A DNA stretch of 64,000 nt, from assembly GCA_013399895.1 (NCBI GenBank), contig VXBA01006569.1, positions 496,001-560,000 on the forward strand. The letters run 5' to 3'. Positions within the stretch are counted from its first letter, which is position 1; every line of letters starts with the position of its first letter. Of this stretch, positions 1-15,100 are shown one piece after another. Made by a program: the position numbers and the translations under genes. This DNA comes from Serilophus lunatus (lineage: Eukaryota > Chordata > Aves > Passeriformes > Eurylaimidae). Below the pieces are notes generated by a model. That model was given only the letters and a program-made list of their open reading frames with translations. It had not been told where the DNA came from and ran no database searches.

Positions 1-86
1 TATTACATAAGGGAGCCAAACAAAAAACAAACCAGAAACAATGCTGGTATTCTCCTGCATACTTGTCCAAGCATCGTGTTACATAC

Positions 87-184
87 CTTTGCTATCCTGT
101 CAGCTGTTTCTTTACAAAACTGAGTTGGGTTATCAAAATGTTGTATCAGATGAGGAAGCAGGCACAAGATGTTTAGGGGAAATC
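87..184 (-). CDS. FRYL: FRYL window exon 43 (3'-most in window)
   Basis: This 98-bp exon completes Gly and encodes FPLNILCLLPHLIQHFDNPT then QFCKETADRIAK (to codon 2092, phase 0). The acceptor is GTGTTTAG and the donor GTATGT. GFPLN.LCLLP.L.QHF..P.QFCK is strongly conserved; the C-terminal third of FRYL follows beyond position 1. Confidence 0.97.
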
Positions 185-3100
185 CTAAACACATACATAA
201 ACAGAATTATATCAGCCCTAAAGATTTTTAATATGCCAGCATGACACATACATTTACACAGATATATAAATTATATATATACATAAGTAAGTGTGTATGC
301 ATGAAGAATGAATACAAATGTGTCTGTGTTAGGTACAAAAATGCATAAGATAAAAATAAACTCATCACTGGACCAGTTAAGCAAAGCTACCATGAAACTG
401 GATGGCTTTAGGCACTCGAGTCACATTGTTTCTAAAACTGTAAATAGTTTCTAAATAGCACTAACTGAGCTAGTTAGCACAAGACCATGAGAAATAATAC
501 AGTGCTCTTAAAACTCATTTGTAAGCAATAGTCAGTGCACAATGTTTATGTGCATTCTTTCTTTTTCTTATAGTCTGTAATGTATTTTCACTATCCAGCA
601 GTGTAACATCAACAACTGCAAAAAACATTTAACTGGAGCCTTCTTTACAGCAAGTACTGATTATAATTCCACTTAATTTGATGAAAACATGTATTTTTAT
701 TGCACATTTACTCAAGATACCTGCTAACTGAGAAGGATCCACCAAAGTGTGCCGGGAAATTGTGATGAGTTTACTGAGGAGATGAACTGTCATTTCTTGT
801 GTAGATGCTGAAGTAAAGCCCTTCAGGAAAAGCTGCTGAAGGCCTGGAAAGTTATTCCATTTCAATTTATTCTGCACCTTCTCTATCTTTTCCCGACTCT
901 CCGATTTATCCAGAGGCATATGAATAAGAAGCTTGTTGAGTAGCTTGAGAGCCAAAAGGTATTCATACTCATAATCTGACTCCAGCAACGAAGTTGCAAT
1001 CCAAAATATATTGGCCATCAAGTTGACAGGGTCAGTAGTGGGCTGCACATCATACATGCCTCCCTCTCTCAGGGAGGAAAGGCTTCTAGTCCTGGCCAAA
1101 CTTCCACCATGGTTTATCCTTCCATCCATTATATCCAGTGTGTTGCTCCGCCGCCGATCGCCTCTCCGTTCACTGATTAAATTCAGTCTCAAGGAATTAC
1201 TCCTTGTATTGCTGTAGTATCCCAAACAACTGCCACTACTAATGGGACTTGTGCTTAGATTTATCTGTCCAGTGCTTTTCCTATTAGCTGCATACTTGTT
1301 TCCCATTACAGAATCGTGGTATGAGGTTCTAAAATAAAAATCAGTAATACATATTATTCCATGGGAAATACTTTAATAACATAGTTTAGAAAAAAGAAAA
1401 AAGATCTTACACTAATCACATACACACATGCAGTGAATACTCTGTTTCATCACCATAAGACCATTATATAAAACCACAAAGTTTCTGTATCTATTGTTAA
1501 AATATTCTTACAGTATAAGGACAAGACTACAGCACCCTATTATCTCTTATACCAATTCTATTTTCTATAATCCCAGAACACAAAAAAAATTACAGCACAA
1601 TTCAGCAAGACCTGAAAAATCAGCCTACAGCGTGTAAAAGATTATCTGTGATAAGCTACCATCCAAACTTATTTATAGATGTCATAGAAGTAGAGAAATT
1701 AATGAATTAACAAAATTAATTGCTTATTACCATATTATTTGTCTGAAGTATCTGACCTAGGAAAACCAACACCTTCCAGTTCTGATACTGAGAAATTGAA
1801 ATGTCACCATTTTCAAAAACTTTGCAAGGAAGTCAAAGATAGATGTCTGTACATTGAGGGATTTTTTTCAGTTGGATAAGAAGTCATTGAGCTAACCATT
1901 CAAACTGTGATGAGACACACAAACAACTCAAAGTGTAGAACTACACTTCACATATAAGGACAACAAACCTGAGGCCTAAGACAGACTAGCATTTCCAGTG
2001 TCTTCATTTTTCAAAGTTTCAGAGGAACTGATCACATTTAAGAACTGAACCATAAGGAAAACCTTGAATACCTATCCTATAAAATTAAGTTGGACCCAAG
2101 AGAGTATATTGGAAAGGTAGAAAAGATTCTTTTCAGGAAATCTAGCACTTTTGCTCAGGGCAGAATGATAAAAACATATAACAGCAAGAAATTTAGCTAT
2201 ATGGATACAATTATTCTGCAAAGAAAACATTTAATTATATTTATATACAGATTTTTAATAATTCAAATGTATAAATATGTGTAATGCAGCTTGACTAATA
2301 AAAGAACTTACTGAGAAAGGGCAGAAAGTAGATCATAATGCTTCATGGTTTCAGCCAATGTATCAATAGCAGACTCTAAAGTCAAAAGCAGCTCTATGAC
2401 AAAACCCTGGAGAAAGCCACAGGACATTATAAATTATGCAATTTGCACAAGGAAGATCACAAAAAATCTACTGAGTAGTAATATAAAAATATAAAATCAG
2501 TAACTGCATTATTTCATATTTAATAAGAACACAATCCTGATGAGACTTAAATTAGTAATATAGCTTCAAGACAATGAAAAATTTCAATTTATTTTTTAAG
2601 TATTCACCAAATTCTTTCTGGTTTGCATTATTTTAAAGGATGGACTGAAGGATGTTCGCATTTAGACAATCATTTTGCAGTATTGGAAGATCAGATCTAC
2701 TCTTTAGATGTACAATGACACTGACTTGAATGATTGTTAACATTTTATTAAGGCTAAGTTCTTAATAAAAGAAAATGTAAATGATTTTCTATATGGTTGA
2801 TCTCAGTATTCTTTAACAATGAAAGAGAAGGTGTTTGCAGCAAAACAATGCTCATACTTTCTGAAAGTTCCTATTGCTGTAGAAAAGAATGTGCATAACT
2901 CATCTTTTCATCCATTAATTAGGTGAAAATTCAGAAAGTGTCATGATTAAAACTGGATATTTGAAATATTTAAAAATAAAAAGCAACTGAATAAAACAAT
3001 GCTTTTAAATTTTGCTGTCATTAAACTAACATAATGCAAGTACATCACTTAGGCAGACTTAGCTTTCTGATGAAGTGGGTGGAAAACTTCAAATACCTGA

Positions 3101-6100
3101 GCTTCTTCTCCTGCATCGCCAACAGTTTCAACCAGTCTGGAGAGAACATCAGAAAGTGTAGATGGAGTGAGAGGCTGCTTCAGAGCCCTGAAAATCTGAA
3201 AGGACCTCCCAGCGTAATGTCTAGAGGAGCACGAAAGCGCAGTTTGCAAAGCAACTTCACTGAGACGGTGTTCCAACTGATATCCTCCTATAAATGCAAA
3301 TAAATAGTCTTGCATCTCTACTTTATAAAAAACCAAATCTGCTAGAATTTACTGAAGAATAAATTGCCATAGTCGTTCCTATCTTTAGAAAACCCTTACA
3401 TCCTCTATATTTCTCTCAAGCAGTACCAGTCTCAAAAATCTTTACAGGAATATAATCTTGTACTCCGTAATACTTAACGCTGGAGAGACGTGCAGAGAAT
3501 AAATAATTTATGATTTGAATATTAAGTGTTCACAAAAAAAATTAATAAGATATTCTATCTCATTCCTAAAAATTGTATTTAAGTCTGTCCTAACAGAAAC
3601 ATGAACTGAAGTGTGCAATACACAAGAAAAATCTATTATTTAGAAGCATCAAGCAATTGCCCAGACTGACTTCATAGATAATCTGTACATTTACATGCGT
3701 ATTGTACATTGGATATTTGATCATGCATTGACTTGTTTTCCAACATACCTGAGCTGGACTGTTTAAATATAGATACCACATGCTTTAAAAACACAGTTAA
3801 CTGTTCAGCACTCTTTATATTAGGGTTCTTGGCCGAAACATCTTCATGATTCCACAGTGGGCCTCTTTTCCTGAAAACATAAACAGAATATAAAACACAG
3901 CCTTTGTCATTAATAGTATTTAAACCAAATTTGAACTTTAGGGTTCACTGCAAAAGAATCTACCACCTGTCATGTAAAAGAAACCACCTGGAACTGCAGA
4001 CATGAATTAGAAAGAAGTTTGACGACTGCCCAGTATTACACAATATACAAGAAGTTAAGACAAGGTGAAAAGAAATATATCAGATCCAACTGAAATTAAA
4101 GGGTAAGCTTAGGAAGAAATGTTCTCTGTTGGATAATATCTAGTTATTTAACAAAGAACCAGCACAACTAACTCCATTATACATTTCTTAAAACAACCTC
4201 CTTTATTCCTCTTTTCTTCCTACTGATTCACCATACTATTCTAAATTGAGGCTGATGTAAAGCAAAGGTGTCATAAGTTTTGAGAAACAGATTTATACCA
4301 TCTTGAAAGCTTTACATAAACTATCGCACAAACTGCACAAGTGTTGATGGTTTTACAGACGTTCTTTGCAACAAATTCCTGATTTTTGAATAGTCAGCTC
4401 TCTCCTACTAGGTAATCCCTAAACTGCATTATCTTGCAGCTCCCTGGCCATCTCAGTGTATTCCTGCCCTAATCATTCAGATGGGAAATCGAATTCTATA
4501 AATTGCGCGGCAAGCAAGAATAACAGACCTGAATAGAACATGGCAAAATACTTTTAAACACTCAGGATATGAAAGGGTAGTCAAAATTCTCTGGAAGTGA
4601 TGGAACGTTAGAGCTGTTCATAGGTTGTATCACATAAAACCACTTACTGGTGATAAAACAGAGACAGAATTAGACAGTATGATGCTAAATAGGAAGGGGT
4701 TTGCCATTTTTCCACAAAATGCATGTCTTGACAAAAATAAAAACTGAAATCTTACCTTGAGGTAATAAATTCTATAAGAGTTTTCACTTTTTCATCCTGC
4801 TCTACTGAAATGTCAACCTCATTGAGGATTGTGGTGTGCAGTTGAGAAATGGCAGCACTTGTATTTCCTAAACTGATGCTAGAAGAGGTAGAACTTGAAC
4901 TAAGCCCTGAGTCTGTCATTGGGGAGGGCTGGTAATCAGGTATAAAATCATGAACACCTGCTGAAATAAAAACAAGATGATTATGAGCTTTTAAGTTGAC
5001 AGCTAATATTAAATATATAAAAAGTAAAAACACGCTTCTTAAAAAAAATTAACAAATTAGCAAATGTAGTGAGAATAATTTAAAAGGAATAAGTTAATGG
5101 ATGGAATAATTTCAATGAAATCAACAAGTCTGATATATGAAAAGTCTTCACGTGGCTTATATGACCTTTAATAAGGAACTGCTAGATCCCCTTTTAAAAC
5201 CACTGTATTATGTTTGATTTCGTATTAGTATTATGACAGTTCATTGGCTTCTGAGGTATCTCAATAAGTTTAAACAAATTATAGAAACTTACTTCCTAAT
5301 AATGAGCAGATAATTGCCCCAGTGTAGCTGGCAGCATTAGAAACCAGTGAATGCTAAGTATTATCTAGTGGATGGACTCTAAGCGGAGCCCCTCTGCCTG
5401 CACAAAGTCTGCTTTGTCTGCTTCAAAGCTTAATCTTGCTGCCATAAGAGTCTTCTTTTCCATGTAAAGAATCATGTGGCAATAAAATATAACTGCAGTG
5501 ACTCCTTACATTACGCCTCTATCCACCTATGAGTTGCTGAGAGAAAGGAAATTGGAAAGGAACACCGGCAGGGCCTTTAATTGTACCAACTGTATATAAA
5601 CTTGAGACTCACTGATACCCACCACAAATTTTCACTCCACAGAACCATAGAATTTGAACTGGGGTATTACCCAGCTCAAATAAAATTTAAAATCAGCTTG
5701 CCTTGTGCAAGGTATGCATATCTGTAAACAGCTTAATCCTCAGCTGGAAAAGTTTGATGCTGACCTTATTCTAGTTACTATTAGACGTTTTTGTTTTAGT
5801 AATAGCAGAATATTGTGTCGCATTTGGACAGTTTTACTCAAGCCCATAAAGAGTAGGAAGGGAATATTTGTATACATCACTTTATAGATGCACTATTAAA
5901 AGTTCTGCCAGATAAATTCACATAAAAAAACTTTTCCACTATATACACTTTTTAATTCCCCTTTGTTACAAAAAACAATCAAATTAATGCTTTTGGTCAG
6001 TAATAAAACCACTCCTGATGTGGACAAAAGAGAACAAACAATTGTATGGCAATGTGCTGCCACCTACTGAAATAATAAGAAATACTATGTTTAAAAAAAT

Positions 6101-9100
6101 TAACTATTTAAATGTCTTCAGAAAGTCCAATAGTCTCTCACTATCCAAATATTCCCTTCATAAAGAGATAAATAGAAAATACATAGTGTCATGTACAATT
6201 ACAACATTGCAAGGTTATGGTGAACATTAAAAGGTAAAATCTCAAAAAAGTATTCTGATGGCAAATAAACAACACAATTGCAGCTGACAAAAATAACAAA
6301 TTTGAAGTTGCTGTGAACAAGTAAGAAATGTCTTTTCTTGATTTTCTATTTTCAAGGCCATCATAAAAACTGCTGTAGTAAAGATCCAAAACATAGAGCT
6401 CCCTTTTTGGTTTCCACTACAATTTAATCATTCAACTGTGCTTCCTACTTTGATGACTGGGCACAAAGTGCTAACATGAACTGTATTCATTTTGACTTCA
6501 TTAAAATGCAAAGAAATACATTTTTATGCCAAGGACTCAGGAAGACATTACAAATAATAGAAATTTTAATAATGCCTGGGAAAAAGGATAACCACCCATG
6601 TCATTTCCATAAGCAACACATAATAAATCAAAAGCATACCTGTGAAAGTATAATCTAAATGGGTAGTTTGCTTGACAGTAAGCACCCTGGACTCATTGAA
6701 CTCTCTGTTTCTGAGTAGGACAGAAGCAACAGACTGGACATTACTGCCAGATCCCATCGCTATCAGTAGATGCAAAAGTAGTCGTTTACAATGTTCATAG
6801 ACTTCAGGGTGACAGTGGTCAAAACCTAACAAAAAATGCAATGGCAAGGCTTTGTTATATTCAAAGGGTGCACTGAATTATATTATTTATAAAATTGCAG
6901 TATTCAAAGTGGTCTGTTATACATAATTTGCTAAACAATGTTTTTTCAGTGCTTCAATATAAAAACAAGTGTATACAGTTTGTTAAACTTGTCAGACTGA
7001 AAACTATATGATAATTCCATGCAAGGTTAAAGTACAAGTAATTTTAAGTAAACACTTAATCTGTGTTCCATATGAAAATTACTACACAAGGAAACAGAAA
7101 GAAAAAATTTAATTTTACTCTGTCTACAAGGAGAAAGAGGCAAAAGTGAATCCAACAGAAAGTGCCTTCAAACAACTCCAAAAGAATCTTAATTATAATC
7201 ATACTAATCATAATGAAAGATATTTTATTGAGTTTTTTAAAATATTGTAAATATTATAAAATTAATGGAATTCAATACAATGGCAAATATTCATCAAACC
7301 AAGAAGAACAGATAAGAATTCCTAAGTTACCATACGGATCTCTGTAAGAAGTTACTTACCTATAAAAATTGCATGAAGCAAAAGATGCAAGTATCCTCCC
7401 CATTCCACTTTTACACTGTGGTCAACTATCAAGTCAGTCAAAAGAATCACTGCTATATTGCATCTAAAACAAACGCAAAAAATTGTTAGAAAAATGTAAC
7501 ATGAATTTTATAAAGAGCTTCATTTGTTTCTAACTTGTATTCTTTTTTAAGTCTATAAATATTCACAAAGTTGTGTTATAAGGGAAAAGATGAATGCTCA
7601 TAATTAAGACTGCAAATCTTTAGTCCTCCAAATTAAAAGGCTGGGTAATGTTAAATTGCTACACCTGTGAGTGAACCCACAGAAAACAAGTGTACTATCT
7701 ACGGTCTTTTAATCTGCCATCTTCAAATTACTCTATTCGTGCAACACAAATTAAAACATAATGAATTGCCATTAGCACTGCCAAAGCAGTTACCTGTGAA
7801 GTGACATGCCCGGAGGAGAAGTTTCGGGCAAATAATCCACCAATGGTGACCAGCACCCCCCAGAGGGTGGGAAAGGTAGAGGCTCTCCTTGATTGTGCTC
7901 CATCACCTTCAACCGCCAGTTTGAATAGAGAGGCATTGAATCGCCTAACACAACACAAAATGGAACCAGAAATACATATAAAATATACATTTCTGTATTA
8001 TATAGTCTTCTGAAGAAATATTTTTAAATTCTTGAAAAGCTGAGATCTGGGACAGGGGAAGGGAAACTCGAGCTGTAAACAATAGTAGTTGGACACAGTT
8101 TAAGAAAAAATAGTTATTACTTTTAGCATAAGGATGATTCTACAGCAAACATGCACATATTAAGATTTTGTTGAATAGTTTCATAGAAACAGTGAAAAAA
8201 AGGCAAGGTGATCTAATGTAATTTCCTCAAATTTCAAGCTTAATGTCAGAAAGGGAGTTAGTTAAGGCTAGGTATTCAGATCATACTGAACTCACTTTGA
8301 AGAGCATTTCATTGAAGACTAAGGAAGTACTTCTCAAGAGCACCTCTTCATAGGTCTCTCTAGCAAAAGCCCATGAGTTCTACATGTCAGACAATGCTGG
8401 TCTGAGACATGGGTTAACTCAGAAATTGCCCAACCCCACTGCTTGACAAAAGTTACTGCACAGAAAATCAGTAACTTTGTCAAGAAAATACAGAAAGACA
8501 TTTAGGTTTTGATTAAGCAAGCTCCAAAAGTGGGAAAAAAAAATCAGCTTTTTTGTGTAAGACTATACTATGTTACACATCAAAAATATTCTTCTGGTTT
8601 TAAAGGACATGTTTTGACTTTCAGAACAATCAGTTAAGGCTAGAAACAAGTAAGGAAACTGCCTCAACAGTTCAGTATTTCAGTGATTCTACCAGCTGTG
8701 CTTTTGGAAGTAAAGCCATAGAAGTTTTAGATGTCCACACATCTATCAGCTCATTATCATTGTCTTGATTGGAAGTGACAAACTTCTTACTGATGAAATA
8801 TGTGAAATATCTTCTGTTTCAGGATACTCAGTGTTGCTACCACAAATAGTCAACAAAAAAGAAAACGACCACAGCTGTGATACTGGAAATTGCCTATTCA
8901 AGCAATAATAAACATTCTGGTTGCCCAGGAAGTTACTGACCTAAAGTTTAGCAGATTCTGCATTAGTTTGCCTTTACGACAAACTGTGTAGAAGATGTTA
9001 GGTTTCTCCTCCTTGAAAGAGTCAGTAAGAACCACATATTCTCTTTAACCTTCAAAGGCTGCACAGAATCAGTTATTAAGGAAATACATACGGAGATCCT

Positions 9101-12100
9101 AATGGACTCTCACTGCTTCAATACACAGTGGAACATGCTAGGTTCCACACTGAAATCTCAAGCTCAAAACAGAAACTTGCATCCTCTTGTTCAGTAGCAC
9201 AAGAAAAGTAAGAAAAAGGCAGTGCTATACCATGTACTGTAACTTACTCAATTTAACTGGTAGCAAAATCAACTGTCAATAAAAATTGAATGAAACCTAA
9301 GAAGACAATCTGTAGGAGCCCTATAATGATCTGGATAAGACTGAAATATAACTGATAATCCCATGCAAGGTTAAATTACAAAGTTATTTTAATTACTAAC
9401 AACCTGTTAGCTGAAACGAGTTCAGTCGAACAAGTGCTCTGACAAAGTATACAGAACTCACTAACATATTTTTGCCTGATTACATGACCTGCTTAGCATT
9501 CCTTCTAATGATGACTTTGTATCTTAGGCACTGGTACAAAAGCTACAGTTAATAAGCGTCTGTTAAAGAAATATCTCCAAAAGTATAATGGAGTTTCAGG
9601 AGAAATTTCTACCCCTTTCTTACCTTTGCATCTCATTAAAAACAGATCACAAAAAATGACCTCAAACACATCTTCAAAGCAAGCCTGAAAATTAGATGTA
9701 CAAAATAAGACCCTTTTCCCCTGCTATATTTTTTTTCTGCTAAGGCTTCTAAGAAAGTTCTGCACCCCTTTTTTTAAACAGGCCAAGGAATGCTACTATT
9801 TAAAAGAACAATTACGTTTTTTTTTTAACTTCTTTTCCATCACGTTCTTTTTAATCTCATCTTCCTCCTAAGCTCCTTCTGTTTCCTCTGCCTAGCTGTC
9901 AAAGGAAATAAAATCATTTCATTTGAGATGATGTTCTCAACTCATTCCACAGGACAAGAGAAGAAAGAAAGCATGTTATTTTCCTTGTACACTTTACTGT
10001 AATCAAATGTATGCTGGACTTCAACAGCAATAGTAAGATGAAGGTAAAAAACTCCTCTTTGTTAGCATGTTTATGCAAAATACACTGATAATGCTCGTTC
10101 CCTTATGTTTCACAACCTTCAGCAGAAGTATTCACTCAAGAAGGTTAATACTATTCACAGAAGTATTTTAAAATAAAAAAATATTACTTTTTTCCTCTTC
10201 ATATGATCCTCCAGAGCTGCTGCTGTAGCGAGATTCCAGTCTGTGGTGCTGACGGTTCAAGTTACTGTTCAACCCACTGTAGATGTCTAGGTGTGCATAA
10301 CTGTAGGAACAAATAAAACAGCACTAGTAACTGACACTCTGTGACAAACATCAGTCAGGGTATGCCAATAAAACTGTATTTTGGCAAAAATGTTACACAA
10401 AACCAATTCATCTTACATGGACAATCAAAATGATGCCAAAGCACCTCAGCTGTATAAAACACACCTCCTCTAGCAACATCAGCTACAGGGATTCAGGGAG
10501 ATTATCCCCTGTAAATTATATTTCTATTCTGAAAATAGTTGTTACATTGTATGTAAAATCTTCTCACTCTTGAACAAAATAATGAAATCCATAGGTGATC
10601 TGGCAGAAACATACATATAAAAACACACAGTGTCCAAGATCTTACCTCACTAATCTGAGAAATAATAAAGAAAACAGAGAAATCAGAGAGCTAAGAGCAC
10701 AATTTCCAAGGTGTTGGAAACTCACATACTTTAGAAACTATGTGAGTTTCTAAAAGTTTCTGCTCCTGACAGGTCGAAGATGTACATGGTACATCTTATC
10801 AAGAAGCACATATTCTGGGGAGGTTCTAGACAACACTACAGTATTTATCAAAATTTGCAGAGACTTTCAAAACTGCTTTCATTACAAGTTTCTTCAGCTC
10901 CAGCTCTCATAGCAGCCAAACTCTTCTCTGTGCCTTGCCCAGCTGAATTCTGAATGACACCTCTGTGTCTTGTGTGATTTACTTGCACACAGCTCATCAC
11001 AATTTAATTTCTGTGGTTGCCACTACCAATATATTTACTAATGATAGTGACATAATTATCCCAGGGAAGGAAAAAAGCGTCCAACTGATTAATTATACTA
11101 GAAATGTAATCATTAATGCTCTCAAAAAAGTTGTCACAAAATAAACTTGTTTGTGAATGTACTGCATCGTAGCTACTCTACAGTAATGGCATGTGTGTAC
11201 ACACTTTTGTTCACTCCCTTTTCACATTAAGGTTATCTATTCACATTTAATACAAAATGAGAGCATGCCTACAGTCAGTTACTGGTGAGCTTCAAGTCCA
11301 CACTCTAGCTAAGTGTATGTCAGCTGTTTGTTTTCTACCTCCCTCACACCAGTACCAGTGTCTGGCAAATTTCTCCGAAAGATTGTTCTTAAATAGCTTA
11401 AAAATTAGGGAGGGAGAAATTTCTTTTAAGAAGGCATCTTGACATAGCGACTAGGCATCCAAATATCCTAGTTAGGAAAATAAACTAGCTTGCAACACAT
11501 GGGCAGTGCTCATTTCTAGTGAGGTAGTAAACCAATTTGCAAATTGGCTATGTTACCATAAAATCATAGAATGGCTTTGGTTGGAAGGGATCTTAAAGAT
11601 CATCTAGTTCCAACTCCTCTGCCACAGACAGGGATACCTTCCACTAGAACAGGTTGCTCAGAGCCTCATCCAGCCTGGCTTTGGAAACTTCTGGGAAGGG
11701 GCAACTTGTGTCAGGACCTCACCACCTCCACCTTACAGTATAATTTCTCTTATGCAAACACACACAGTCCAGTGCAATAGTAGCTAATTTAGGTATCAAC
11801 AATAATATAGCTGTAGCATTACAATCCCTGACCTGGACTGGTCCCACAATTTATTCAGTGTCCTCTGCAGCTTTTGGAGTTCAAACTACATTTGGGGGTG
11901 TACTGTAATCCCAAACAGTATTCCAGTTCTGTTGATTAAAACTGGCATGTAATTCCTGCAATGTAGACATACCTGGAGCCACTCAGATGCAAGCACAGTA
12001 CCTACCAGGAATTCCTGTAATTCAACTAATAACTGCTCTTTGAGGAGACACTTACTTCTCTTCAATACTGTCTTTCATGTGTTTACTGTCAGGGTTGCCA

Positions 12101-15100
12101 TCTGTGGGAGCCACCATTGTATTGCTACTAGAAGTGGTACCTGTGAATGACAAAGTTGGTCAATAAAAAAGAAATGTAGTTTTAAGCACTACACGATGAC
12201 TCTTACTTACTTGACCTTGCCAAAAGCCGTAATCGGGTTTCTCTACAGCGACTGGCACAAATGCAAACTGAGTTATACAAATTAACTTACACATGCAAAA
12301 AAATTTCACTGACTGGAAAAAATAATCTATCCCAGGAATCTCTGAGTAGAATTAAGTAGAAAGGTTAGTTTTTGAAGCAGAATCTAGGGAGCTATTTCCT
12401 TCTTCCTGTATGCTGCACCTTATAGTAATCTCTAAAATGTAGTTGGACTTTGGGTATGAAGTTAATTCAAACCACAAACAGATTAAGGATTAAAACCTAA
12501 TAGCCTACAACAAAGCTTTTATCAATTTCCTTTTAAGAGAAAATTTGCAAATATCACGCTGAATTGACAACCATAATTGGAAACCATCTTGCACACTCTT
12601 CACAGCCTTTGCTATTCCAAATTACATTAAGTGCTAGAGCCCCAGAATTTTTTTTGTATTTTTTAAAAACTGTCAAGAACAAGTGCCATTGCATTCACCT
12701 GGTGATCCAGGTAATCCCTATGCGCTATGTCTAGGCTGTTTCATAATATTGACGGTTTGCAGCACGGAAGTTAAATCTTTGCCTAGATACCCTCCCCACA
12801 TCCATGTCTTTTGTGGCTCACTTTGAAAGATGTTGCTCCAAAACAAGACAGCTTTTCTCCACATTTCTCAGTATGTTCTTGGATCAAAGCACGAGGTAGA
12901 CACTTTAGATATTTTCAGTGGGCTTGGGTTTTTTTGATGATTGATCTATTGTTAATTATTTCTAAATAAATTCACCTAAGTTAGTGTAAATCCTCTTGAA
13001 ATAATTCCTATGGTTGCAGCTTGTGTCTATAATAGAACTTACAATGTAACAACTATGATGGATTTAAAATGATATACATTTTCCCAGTTGTCTGACTGGA
13101 TATAGACATAAAAGTCATATAGTGAGGACAAACAGTGCAAGGTCTGAACTAAAGTCTGACACATATATTAAGATAAACCTGTTCCATGTGAACCTATCAG
13201 ACATTCTTTAACAAGAACTCAGATCTTGTAAAACAAAATTTTTGCTTTATTTTTATAAACAGAACATTGCACACCTATTGAATATTTACAGACAAACTCC
13301 TATAGCATAATTGATTGATAGCAGCATGTTTGTAATTGACAATAATACCAGTTTAAGTTAGCTAAGTTAGTAAATTCTTACCTGAAGTGACAGAGGGGAT
13401 TTTATAACTGGATGTAATACGGTAATACGGCGGATTATCCATATGGGTGACTCCTGAACTGACAGGATCTGTAAGCTGAAGTTCACTCACCAGCTCTTCT
13501 AGTAGTTGCATTGTTTTATCTCTACCCAAATAAACAATAACTTTCTTTACCTGCCATGAAAAAAATAGTATATGTATATACAAAAAGAGACTTGAATACC
13601 GCAACTTGTTACAATCAGTACATACTTGCAGTGCAAATGAACATGAAACTTACTCTAGTTCTAAAAGTACACAAAATTGCTTTCCCAGGTGTCAACAGCA
13701 GCAAGCATTGGAAATATGTCACAAGAATAAGGCAGTAAGTCTGACAAAAATGTTTGGAAGTAAATCTTCTGAAAACTATTTAAGAAGCAAAAGATTTGCT
13801 TACAAAAGTTTTAGCAACATCTGAGATCAACACTGGAATGCATATATTCTGATACAATTCCTTTCTGATACTTCGCAGTTCTGTTCTACACTGTTTCTTT
13901 TCCTGCAGTTATCATGCTATCCTGAAGTACTTTCACATATATTTTGACAAAATTGGTTTTGAGGGTGCTTGTGGAGTTTTTTGGTATAATACTTGGTGAT
14001 GTGAGAAAGGCATCCTACATGGTGTTTTATTTTACTGTATTATTTATCTGCTTTTCAGGAATAGTCTAAATTATAGAATGGGAAAAATCATCTAATTCCT
14101 CAAACTCTCAAGACCTTTATAGGGTCTGATAAGAATAAACATCTAACTACAGCAATACTTTATTAAGCATATAGCAATTAAGGATTCTCCACTATATCCT
14201 GATCATTGCTAAGCAGCAGCAGCAGATGGCTGCTAGTCAATAATTACTCAAGACGTTAAGTCCATATTTCGTCTTCTGATATTTTCTTGAGTTATTACTG
14301 CCCAATGATTTAATTCTATCCTTTTTCAAGAACTCAAAATGCATGGTAAGCAGGTGATCCAGGATATTTGACTCAAAGATTCTTTTGCCACCTTGTTCAA
14401 TCCATAGACACAAAGATTTTGGGCTGCAAACATTACGCTAAAGTTCCTGATTTACAACAAAAACTGCCAATCAATGAAGAACTTAAGCTGTCCTTGGTAA
14501 GAGCTTAATAAAATTATAGGTTCTGACTGAGGCTTTTTTATTGATATTAGCAAAACCAATAATAATTTTCTAAAGAAAATTGAAATGAAAATGTTATTTT
14601 CTAGTATTAATGGAAACATTATTTGTGGTACTAAATTCTTCCTAAGGAACAGATACCAACTGCTGCAGTAGATTGGTGTTTTATGACGGAAAGGAGTAGT
14701 TCAGTGTAAACTCTTAATAAAATTAATTGAAATTTAGCTATCAAACTCTCAAGTTTTCTTTTTATGATGAAAGAAAAAATTGCTAAGACATAGGTAGACA
14801 AAGTAATAAATCTTTTCCTTTTTTTTAATTATTTAACCACTAAATAAGGTCTATGGGTCACCTAGTATACCCTGAATTTTGACAACTCATAAATGTTAAT
14901 ACAGCTAGTGGGCTGTTTCAGACTTAAAACACTGAGTAAATTGCAATAGCCAGTAACTTGTCACAAGGAAGTCTCAGCTATCTTTAAGGTGAGTTATACG
15001 TTTTCCTTCCTCAAGTTCATTGCATGAATGTTTAGCTGAAACTGATTTTGAAATTTTGACACAAATGTCCAAAGAAACTCAGACAAAAGAACTGAATTTG

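Noticed and set aside
629..720. Continuation of exon 42 to the stop at 629
   Set aside because: The frame reads through donor GTATCT; phase and the homologous continuation GFPLNILCLLP show that splicing joins 721 to 184.
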